Shown in pieces: positions 47,901 to 59,900 of a DNA stretch of 64,000 nt. Origin of the DNA: Choristoneura fumiferana. Taxonomy: Eukaryota > Arthropoda > Insecta > Lepidoptera > Tortricidae. Under the pieces are notes generated by a model. It saw only the letters and a list, made by a program, of their open reading frames with translations, was not told the DNA's origin and searched no databases. A program made the position numbers and the translations under genes. Position 1 is the first letter of the stretch. Every line of letters starts with the position of its first letter. The stretch spans positions 18,063,527-18,127,526 of the forward strand of contig NC_133481.1 of assembly GCF_025370935.1 (NCBI RefSeq), written 5' to 3'.

Positions 47901-50900
47901 TAGTAGCGACATCTCTTGTCTGGGTGAGCGGTTGGTTCCGAAAGAGTGTGACGTCTGTCGACGCATCATAGATGTCGCTAGTGCTGCTGCTTAAGTAGCA
48001 AAGTAGAAATAAGCAACCTGAGATATGTATGCATAGGAAAAATTCGTGTCTAGATTCCTGTCCAGCAGTGGTGTAGGGGTTATAGCACGCAGCACGGAAC
48101 GCTGAGGACCTGGGTTCGATTCCCAGTGCTGTCTCTTTTTCTGGTTTTTCTGTGCATCCATGTCTCAGTTGGTATTTTCGATATGAAATTTATTCTTTCT
48201 TTCTTTCTATGTTTCTTAAATTAGAAAGGAATTCGCAGGGTGTGAGCTTGACCCGCACTTGGCCCGATTTTTTACTTCTTTATTGGATTCTCAATGTTAT
48301 GTGTGTTGTTATAGAAGATAACCCAACTTTTGTGGACACTGCTGCAAGGTTGTCAGAAGAATCCAATCTGCACTCCGAGTTTGACCTCCAGTTAACGCGG
48401 GATTGTGGTGAGGATCTGATCTGTAGACCTTGGCTTGAGATGACCTTGACAGCTCTGGACAGGTGAGCAACAATACAACAAGTACCTTTCACTAAGCGCA
48501 CTAGTACAATTGAACTTCTCATCTCTGTCTGCCGCTGTCTTATACCGTTTGATTAACCTACATTTATTTAGCTATCGTAAATTATACAACGTTACTCTCA
48601 GATCTCTGAAGCCGTGGTGGCCTAGTGATTTGACCTATAGCCTCTCAAGCAGAGGATCGTGGGTTCAAACTTCGAACCCCGGCTCGCGCCCCTGAGTTTT
48701 TCTAAATTCATGTGCGAAATTACATTTGAAATTTTCCACGTGCTTTACGGTGAAGGAAAACATCGTGAGGAAACCTGCACAAACCAGTGCATCAATTCAA
48801 TATGTGTGTGAAGTTCCCAATCTGCACTGGGCCCGCGTGGGACCTAAGGTCCAAGCCCTCTCACTATGAGAAGAGGCTTGTGCCCAGCTGTGGGCCGAAT
48901 AGGCTAGGATGATGATGATGACTTGAGAGTCAAGATCTCAGGATCTCTTTTGCTTTTCACCGGTTTCCTCACTGCTGAAGGTTGTGTCTAGTCTGAAGGA
49001 TGATGGCTTATTCCACTCGATGCATTATGTTTTTTGTGACAGGTTAGTTAGAGAGAGACTTAACTAGGTCTGACCATCGGGTGGGTGAACGGCTTTTCTA
49101 GGAAACTCATTCGACCCACAACCCTTTACTTTCCTCTGAGTAGATATAGTCTCTTTTCAGATTGTCTCACTAACTGTACAATAAACTCGTTCAGCCCTTA
49201 CATTCCAGGGACGCAGAGCAGGCTGGGAGCTCTCATCACTGTCCGGAATATAGAAGAACCGGCGTACGGCATTCGGGTCCATCTGACCCTCCCGGCACAG
49301 CCGAAGAGGGTTCCGCAGTCTTGTAAATTGCAAGGTAAAGTCACCGCTGAAAATCCGAGATTGGATGGGTTAGTAAAGGGACAATTCGATAGTTTCCTAA
49401 GTAAAAAAAATGTTTGTTTGTTTAGTCGATCAAACAAGAAATGACAAAAATTAAGCGCGTCCGTCAAATTTAAAGAGTGGGGAGTCCGTGATGTCAAGCC
49501 ATGAAAAAAAAGTGCTGAACTGCGTGACGTCAGGCGAAATTTAACTGGCTATACCTTCGTATTTTTAGAGTCTCCCCACATCTATGCACGCGGAATCTGC
49601 AATAGACCCGTCGGCAAGCGTCGGCCGAGCCGATCCATGCCTTTTCAGCTCTTATTGCGTGAACATAAGGTATTTTTCTATCGGCTTTTGCCGATTCCGC
49701 GTCGATAGATGTGGGGATACCCTTAGTTAATAGGCTATATTTTATCCCGGGAAAGTGTAAAGTTTCCAAAAGACAGGCAAAGTTGCGAGAAAAAGTCAGT
49801 TCTACTAATAGAGATAATAATTCTAAACCCCCCAGGATTGAACATGACCTGCAACCTACCCACACCGCTCTTCAGACATCACTCCGTAACCTGGGAGGTG
49901 GAACTGGAATACACCCTCAACGCAACTGATGAAGAAGAACTCTACATAGATGCTGTCATTGAAGACCCTGTCTTCTTCAGAAATGTGAGCGACGAACCAA
50001 CGCAAGAACTGAATATGCTGATCATACCTGAAGCTACATTTAATATCAGTGGGTACGTATAGGTAAAATAAAGAATTCGGCTTGTTTCCCAATGCTAAGC
50101 ATTAGCCTCTTAGTGAGAAAGTTACGGCAGTTGTTCCCACGCATGTCAATCACCACTATCGCCATCACTGGTTTGAGCAGATAGTTTCTATTTTTTTTTG
50201 TTTGGAAATATAGTCGTGCCTTCGATGCGGTAGGTACACTTTGAACATCGATTAATGCATGATCAATGAATCATTTACTAACCACAATAAAAAAATCTTA
50301 AATAGCTTTTACAGGGGTGTTAGATGTATTAGCTGTATAGTCATCCAACTACCTGCTGAAATATTTTGGATTATTTTAAGACACTTTAGAAAGAAAGTTG
50401 ACTATAATAAAATTATGTAGACATGTAAAACATTTACAGAACAACTAATTATCAATATAGAAAGCTTGTACAGAAAATTAAATGTTTAACAAAAACTTTT
50501 TTAATCATCACCTCAGTGTTTCAAAGCTGAATTAGCATAATATTAAGGTCTCCGAAGTATTTATTTCAAATTTTATTTCAGCAAAGCTCTCCCCAACGCG
50601 ACGGTAGCGGTGTCGAGAGAAAAGCTCGCTGAAGGAAGCCTGATACCTTTTGCTCACTATTTTGAGGTAATTCATGCGAGAAATATTGCTTTAAGCGATA
50701 ATCTTCGTGTAAATTTATGACAAGCTTCCAAGGGTCTAGAAAATGAAATACTTGTTAAATATGTCTAAAAGAAGGTTTTACACTGTTATACTATGTTTTG
50801 AACCTAGTTATTGTACCTACTAATATTGTAAATTTTAATGAGAGTTGTTGAAAATATGTCTTACTTAAATGTGCAAGAGCGCCAGAACCGATTTAGATAA

Positions 50901-53900
50901 ATTTTGATATTGAAATAATCGAGATCCCCGGGAAAGCTGATATATATTTTATTTAGGAAAATATAATGGCAGTGGCGATGGGTGAAATTTTTGAATAGGC
51001 AACCCGAAAAAAAAACACGTACCTTAAAAGCAGCGAATTAAGAAAGGGCAAGTGAGAGAAGCACGGGTAAGGCTACTTTGAACGCAAAACCTCGTAATTA
51101 GTTGACATCACCCTTATTTTTCTTGACAATATTAATGCTTTCATATTACTAGGTAATAAACGCGGGCCCTTCCGACTGGCCTGTTCTTGATGCCAGACTC
51201 CATCTTCCCGAAAAGGTAACATTTTCAATAGTTAAAAGTGTATTCATACGAATTGGTACTTGGAAACTTCACAAAGACTACAACTAAAACCTACAACAAT
51301 TTCTTAATTTTGTTTTATTCATTAAAAACCCTTAATCTCCTAGTATTTAATAATAATACTGGGGCTCAGTATGTATTGTATTCAGTTGTCACCACAAAGC
51401 CATATTTCGATGCGGTTTATAAAGTTAGTGTAAACTCCAATTCAATAGAATCTGACAATCCTGTAGACACTTTGTGATGTGACTATTATTCTTTTTTGAT
51501 TCCTTTTAGATGATAATTGCAACAACAGGGACATATATAATCAAGTGTGCCCACGATAGGGTGTCTTAAATATGTAGAAAATTGACAGATTCTATTGAAT
51601 TGTACTTTAGCTGTCATTTTATTTTGTCGAAAAGGTCGAAACGAAGGAAAAGATTATAAAGAAAGCTACTGCTAAACCACAAGCTATTACCATAACCACA
51701 ACATTAACATAACGAATATTTCTTCAGGTTGCTCTATCAACTCCAATTGAGGGTTGTGTGACGGACTCCAACGTGACCATCCTGGAGTGCACTTGGTCGG
51801 TACCAGCCAACGTGTCACTACCGATCGTACTCTTGATGAAGTACGACTTGAAAACGCATGGTGAGTAACCTTATTATATTTTATTGACTCAGGTGTTACT
51901 TTTCGGAGGTCTATATCAAATAACAGAAACAAATACTTTGCTCACCCGCGACCTTTAAATCTTTAAATTGGAAGGTCGCATGTGAGCAAAGTAATTGTTC
52001 AAGTTCATTAACCTAATTATACTAGTTAATCAGTTTACTTAAGCTGCAGAGAGACAGAATGAGTTCATATTAGGAAAGAAAAATTCTCGAGACCCGCTAA
52101 GGGGACCGACAAATCACGCTGTGGATTTAGTTGGCAAGTTTGCTTAGTTTAGGAGTAGGTCATAAATTGTCCCATAATATTTATTTGTTTATTTTATTTT
52201 GAGTTGTTCTTCATTGAACTAAAATAATTTATTTGCTCACCCGCGACCTTACGACCTTTTAAGGTCGTGGGTGAGCAAGGAAATTCTTTTAGGTCATTGA
52301 TATGGGGATATAGGGGCAAGTAACGCCTGATTCAATAAATTATTCTTCCTTGCGGTGTGCTATGGAGAAACATGCAGAAGGTAGAAGTTTCGTCACATTA
52401 AATATGTTTGTTTGGGAATCAATAACAGAAAGAGCTTTACAATAGCTTCATCATCATCATCATCCCAGCCTATATACGTCCCACTACTGGGCACAGGCCT
52501 CCTCTCAGAACAAGAGGGCTTCGGCCATAGTTCCCACGCGGGCCCAGTGCGGATTGGGAACTTCACACGCACCATTGAATTGCTTTACATGTTTGTGCAG
52601 GTTTCCTCACGATGTTTTCCTTCACCGCAAAGCTCGTGGTAAATTTCAAATGTAATTCCGCACATGAATTTCGAATAACTCAAAGGTACGAGCCGGGGTT
52701 TGAACCCACGACCCTCTGTTTGAGAGGCGATAGGTCAAACCACTAGGCCACCACGGCTTTTTTACAATAGCTTATTAGCTGAGATTATCTTGAGGAAAGA
52801 CAAAACATTTACCGAGAGGGCAAATTCAGTTTTAATGTAGGTGTAATTTAGAAGCAAAGGGAGGCGCAGTAAATAAATTGCATTCAATGAATATAAATTC
52901 GATTCATTGCAACTTGGGCGTTTTTAGATATTGTTTTCAAAATTATACTGAAACTAGTAAATATTGATCAACCAGAAAATTAGAACTGGGGCTAATAATT
53001 CAATTATGTTTCTCGTTATTTTGTAAAGCATGCTTCGTCAGATGCATCAAATCAACCCCAGCAGTTGTAAATTTATACAGCGACATTTTTCGATATTATT
53101 TCTACCAAATTACTTTGCGAATTATTTTGTATTCATGTTGTGCAGGGCATAAGTAAAAGTAGAAATGAAAATTGGAAATAATAATATATATTTAGCATAA
53201 TTTGAGCGCAATGCTTTGCAGAGGAGTAAAGTAATTTTATCCATTTTATATTTTTACTATTCTTCAAGTGGACGGATTACCACCCACAAAACAATATAAC
53301 AGAAAGATAACATTTCATTCGAGACAAATGGACTTGAGAATACCAAGATTATAGAGACATCCAAATCCAATAGCATTGGCATGGGATAAAATCCCCACCG
53401 GATTGTTGTTGTTAAAATACTTGAGGAGCTTTGTGTTTTTGTCGGCATTTGTCTCGTCAATTCCTCACAGAGATTGTAGGATTATTTGGTAGAGGGATTT
53501 CAAAAGTTTTTTTTTGAGATGTCTTTCCATTCGTATAAAACGAATCGAGAATAAGAAACGTACATTATATTTTTGCATAATAATCCGTCATAACATTTTA
53601 TACTAGATATTTGTTTTTTGATCGCGTTATCTCACTAATATAAATCAACTAATGTATAACTTTAAAAAAATAATTATGAAATAATTGCCAAAGGAATAAA
53701 ATAAGCAACCGAACAGTATTTTCAAACCACACTCATGATTCAATTTCTAAATCACATTACAAAGTTAATAAACAGCTCGTGACAACCTTAAAACCAATTC
53801 TATCCAGTTAATTACACGAATTAAATTGTAAATTTCTTTTAAATCCGCAGGTAAAACCCTAGAAGCTGACGTGACACAAAACCTCACCACAATCTTGTTT

Positions 53901-56900
53901 CTCTACGAACAAAACAAGTAAGTAAGAATAAAGTCATGCCACAAAGAAAGCGATTTTCTAATACCGACGCCTGTGTTGTCAATTATAAATAAGTTTGAAA
54001 TAAGAAAACATTTTTCATATATTTTTTCGTTTTTTGTACTTGCACTGTCACGAATAAGTGTTTTCTTCTTTTTTTTCTATCTTTCTTTCAAACTAATTAT
54101 TCGTATCAAATTTAAGTCTTTCTGACAACTAAAAGCTGCCAATCCACAATAAATTATCAGGGCTCTGTACTCGTAGGGTCCAAACGGAGCCCTAATTCTG
54201 TCACTTGCCGAGTCTGTCTAGGTCTGCCTTTCACACAGTCAGTTTTTTATAGTCAAATGGTTAAAAGCTACAGTTAATTTTCACAATAAGCTCTGAGCTC
54301 CATCCATAAAAATTATCACAAAAACATTTTATAACTTTTAAATTCCCATTGACGGATTTTGTGATTTGCCAATTATATTTTTTTGTAAGTCAAGACGGCG
54401 CACTGGGCCGTTATTTTTTTACCTCAGTTAATTTAATTACAAGCTGGGAAAATAAGTTATGGTCATGATTTCATCTTTAAGTCAGCGTGACATTTCTATT
54501 CCTCCTACAGTCAAGTGCAAAGATATCGACACGGCCAAAGTTACAAAAATATGTATACACGACTTTATGCATTTAACATTAAGGGCGTGTATACATATTT
54601 TTGCAACTTTGGCCGTGTCGATATCTTTGCCCTTGACTGTACAAGTTCTGCGACTGCCATCAATCCGCTTGTGGCCAACCGCTCCACTTTCAACGCGACC
54701 TTATCCTTAAAGATACTTTGGTGGATTTCTCCATCTTTGTCGATATTAAATTCCTGCTTTTTGTCAGCCAAGTTAAGATTAAATTTCATAAAACACCTGC
54801 TGATTTTATATTTCGATTCCGACGCAGTTTCATTTTGCTTTATAAAATGTTGCTGTTATAATAACCCAAAATGTACTCAATTCAGAATAACGTAGTTTAT
54901 TTATTTTCTTGTTATTCATTTTTTCCTCTTGAATTTTGCGATTTGTTTTCACAATTCTGTTCTCATTATATCTAACTCAATAAAACGTAGATTATATACT
55001 CAGTGGCAAAAAATTTGGCCCACTCTACATACAAAATTACCTATAATATCTGCTTACATTTGAGGGCCAGATTTTTTTGCCGCTCAGTATATTTATAACA
55101 TAGGTACCTATATGTATATCATCCCAGCCTATAAACGTCCCACTGCTGGGCACAGGCCTCCTCTCAGAATGAGAGGGCTTGGACCGTAGTTCCCAGGTTT
55201 GTTCAGGTTTCCTCACGATGTTTTCCTTCACCGTAAAGCTCGCGGTAAATTTCAAATGTAATTTCGCATATGAATTTTGAAAAACTCAAAGGTGCGAGCC
55301 GGGGTTGAGCCCACGATCCTCTGCTTGAGAGGCCATAGCCTACATACACCTATATACCTATATGTATATGTTAATTAATGTATCCTCTTATAGTGAGAGA
55401 AGGCCTATACCTAGAAATGATGAGATGACGATGGTAACGCATAGTCTCTCTTCTAAGTCGCTGCACAGCTTAATCGTAGTTCTTGATCGATTGAGGATCA
55501 ATAATAAACCTAAGACCCATGCACATGTAACTAATCACAAATAACTAGTTACAAACTCAAATTACTAACGAGTTGCTTGAGCGTCACCGCAAGAAGTCAT
55601 TAATATGTATGGCGTATTATAAAGTTAATGATTATATCATGGACAGGGATATTTGGAAATAATTCCGATCCGCATTGGCGATCCCTTACTTCAAATAGCG
55701 AACCTACTATGTTAAAGTCAAAGTCAAAGTCAAAATATCTCTATTCAATTTAGGCTAAAACAAGCACTTATGAATGTCAATAAAAAATCTACCACCAGTT
55801 CGGAAAAACCTCTGTTGAGAAGAATCCGGCAAGAAACTAAAAATAAAGTTTGTGTTAAATACTTGTGATGTAAATATATCATTTAATAATGTTTTAAATC
55901 TGTTTAAAAATATATATACCTCGTTGAGTTTATTGCCGGATTTTTCTCAACAGAGGTTTTACCAAGCCGGTGGTAGATTTTATTTGACAAGAATGTTTAC
56001 TAAGAATAGTATACTTACTTACCTATAGAGCTTGTTAAAGCCAAAATTGAATATAGATATATACGACGCGACTAGTCAGCAACCGGTTAGTAACGACATA
56101 TCAGTCACGCCGACAGTGGTAAAAAAAAATAAAATTTTTTTTAGAGTATCTCCCATAGACGTAAAGTGGGGGTGATTTTTTTTTCTCGACTTATCATATG
56201 GTGTGGGGTATTGTTGGATATGTTGGAGGGGGGGTTGCCAAGAAGATTCTTCTATAACGTGATCTGTTTGCGAAATATTCGACTTTAAAGTGCAAATTTT
56301 CATTAAAATCGAGCGTCCCCCCCTCCCTCTAAAATGTAAACTGTTCTTGTAAATTTTTGTGATAAAAATTAAAAAAAAATCAGAATGGCAGTAAATATAT
56401 CAAATTTACAAGGAAAATTATAGCGGCTAAGATTTCTTATGAATTATTAGTTGTTTAAGAGTAAATAGCAACCTAAGGTATAAAATATACCTAAACTTGT
56501 TTTTTTTTTGTAATGGCTACGGTGCCCAATCCTGGGCGTGTCCGACACGCTCTTGGCTGTTTTTTTACGGTGTTGAACGGCTTCGTCGCCAGACTAGTGT
56601 CCGGGGCAAGTCCGCCAAAAAAAACGGTCCGTTATCCGGTGAAAACAACGGTTGTCTACAAGCGGCCATACAACACCGCAAAAAACTCCGTTGTCCGGTG
56701 AATACAACGGACGTCTACAAGCAGCCTAAAACGCCTTTTTTTTTGAAAAAAATGTGGTGATTTTATCCTTGCCTTCCACACCACAGTGCTAGAGTCCGAA
56801 GATCGTAGTTATTTTCATAATCCATACTAATCTTCTTCTTCTATATTAATAATTTCGTCAAGGGGTACGGTAGACTCGAACGACATCCACATCAAATTGA

Positions 56901-59900
56901 AGAGCGTAAAAAATTAGTCAATCCGAGTCGACAACTTAAGTAGAAGTATTTTTAATATAAACTTGAATAAATTACTAAGTATATAATGGCGTTGCGAAGT
57001 AAAAATGTCAATGTCATCACATCAAAGTGGCGTGAAATACCGATACGTAGGTTAGCTGTGAAAGTACGTTTGTGATAATATTAAGGCTGGGAATATACGT
57101 CAGATTTTTCGATAAGTACGACAGTCTTTACACTGGCAAAAAAAATTTCAATCTTATTATTATGAGTACATTTTACCCAAGCGAAGCCGGGTTTTCATCT
57201 AGTATTATTATAAATGCGAAAGTGTGTGTTTGTGTGTTTGTATGTTTGTCGTGTTTCACGTCGAAACTTCGTGCTACGACCGACGGGATTTTTGGCATAG
57301 AGATAGTTTATGGGCCCGAGAATGACATAGGAAAGAAAAAGAAAGAAAGAAAATAATTTATTTATAACAGCAATGAAACATAAATTAGTAATATAACAAA
57401 AAAAGTGTTGCCGCACACACACACATAGGCTACTTTTTATCCCGGAAAAATTCACAGTTCCCGAGGGAACAGCATAGCGCGCGATAACCGAATTCCACGC
57501 GGGCGAAGTTGCGGGCAAAAGCTAGTAGCTAATAAAGTAAAGAAAATGAAGTAGACCTTAAAATAACATATTCCAATACCTCTGGCCCTTATTAATAAAC
57601 CTGTTTCATATTTGATAAGGTAGACTTTTTGCCTTTAATTTTTATCGCCGCTCTTTTTTTCGTCCACGTTTCAGTATCTTTTTTTTATTAAATAAGTTAT
57701 GAGTTTGAACGAAGTCAGTTCCCACTTTATACGAACTTTAATTAAGGTTAATTCGATTTTCTTTTATGAAATTGATTTTTATTCTCCTCGTCAAACTGAA
57801 CAACATTAGTTCAGCGACTTTTAAAAATAAATTAAACGTGTAATAAAAATTAAAAAACTAACTATTTTTAAAAATCGCTGAACTAAATGTTGTCAGTTTG
57901 ACGAGTATGATCTATGTTTTAATTATTTGCTCATATTACAGGCCACCCATATATATACGATGGACGTGTATGTTCTTATATTTTCGACTTTTATTGCGTA
58001 GAATGCAACGTTTTCATGCCAAGATGATTATTTGTTTGCATAACCGTATTGTTTGCCCCCGTGTGGTGTTGGGTTAGATAAAGGAAAAATTGCGAAAACT
58101 GTAAATTTTTAGTTACATCATATAATAAAAATATTTATACGGAACCCTCTGTGCGCGAGTCCGACTCGTACTTGGCCGGTTTTTTAATATCGTTTTTCAT
58201 TTCAGGACTACCTACATCACTACTACATTGGTGTTGAACCCGGCACCACCAATATGGCCTTTAGTAGTAGGGGCCATTACTGGTTTCGTGCTACTAGCTG
58301 TTATAGCATACGGACTGTACAAGGTAAGTCCCGGATTGCTACCACCATCTTGCTCGCTAATCCTGCCGTGAAGCAGCAGCGCTTGCACTAATGTGTTTCG
58401 GCGTGGAGAGTAAGACAGCCGGTGAAATTACTGGCACTTGAGGTATCCCATCTTAGGTCTCTAGGTTGGCAACGTATCTGCAATCCCTGTGTTATTGCAG
58501 GTGTCTATGGGCGGTGGTGATCTCTTACCATCAGGAGACCCACTGGCTCGTTTGCCATCCAGTCGAATAAAAAAAAGTAGAATTTAAAGCAGCGTTTCCA
58601 CCAATAATGTGCGAGGATGTGTTGCGAGGGATGTGTCTTGTGTGTGCATGGGGGAATATTCGGGCGCTTGTACCGCAGTCATTGTTCTCAACACTTTTAT
58701 TATCATATTTCTTAAGAAACAGGTACAAAAAACATCAACATCTGACACATTATATTGATGAATGATGACACAATGTTGATGTTTATTGTTCCTATTTCTT
58801 AATAAATCTGATAAAAAAAGTTTTGAGAATAATGACGGCGGTACAAACGCCCGAATATTCACCCATGCACACACAAAACACATCACACCGCATATCTCTG
58901 GTGTAAACGCTGCTTTAAACCATAGATTCGGTGTACCTACTGCCTTTTCGGCGAAATATGTTTCGCTAAATTTCATTTAGCAACCAATCTTTCGCCGAAG
59001 TTTCATTTGGTAAACCATTCGTTGGCATAACTTTACTTCGGATTTTTCTTATTTTGCAATATTTTTATATTGCAAAAGTTTATTTCATCACACTTTTATG
59101 TGGCAAATAATTATGTAGCAAATGATTGGCTTGTCAAGTAACAAATACGGTATTTGACAACTTCTGAATTTGCCATATCTTAATATTATTATGAAAATAT
59201 GTAAGTGTTTAGCGAGGAGAAAACTTAAATCGGTTGAAAATTGGATTTATAGCGATTTTTTGAAAAATCTATATACCTGTCCCTTTCTCAAACGCTTTTC
59301 TCTATGCAGCAAGTATGGGACTACTGGCGTATGACGTCACATGCCAGTATGTCTTTCTCTGTCTAATCTTGAATTTCAAATCTTTATAACTTTGTTATTT
59401 ATAAAGGTAGCTTAAAAATTGTTTCTCTATTCCATAAAAAGCATTGTGTAGTTTTAATTTATAAAACACATAGAAAATAGTCAAATACAGTATTGTCAAA
59501 TAACATTTGGCCAATTTTTATACTGCAAAGTAATACTTCAAAATTTGTGCGAGCGAGCGAAGCGAGCAAGATGGTTCGCAGCAGAAGCGACTTGGATAGT
59601 TTAGGTTCAGAACGCTACGCCTTAGCCTTCGATGTTAGGTTTTTTTTTATAGCAGCCAGGATAACTGCCACTAGGAAAGTAGGTTGGATGCCATTCAATA
59701 TGTTGCTAAGTTAAAGTATGTCAATCAAAACATTTGACCAAAAAATAAATGACATCTTAAAAAAATCCCGGTTAATAATTTGCACAATAATAATTTACCA
59801 TATGACATCCGTGCGAAATGTTGAGTTGGGAAATGGGCCAATCAACTTTTTTACCGACACTAATCTGTCCGCGACATTTTTCAAACAATTGCAGATTTTT

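Noticed and set aside
48055..48135. A possible tRNA gene
   Set aside because: A and B box-like blocks are present, but no complete cloverleaf or anticodon arm could be drawn, and the unit is repeated three times within a larger element.
48572..48576. A five-base micro-exon (CTATC) between integrin exons 14 and 15
   Set aside because: It would fix the phase with the 49210 acceptor, but the simpler alternative acceptor at 49194 gives a better protein match.
49210..49211. Acceptor TTACATTCCAG for integrin exon 15
   Set aside because: Better pyrimidine context, but it gives the wrong phase after exon 14; the AG at 49193-49194 restores the conserved frame without needing a micro-exon.
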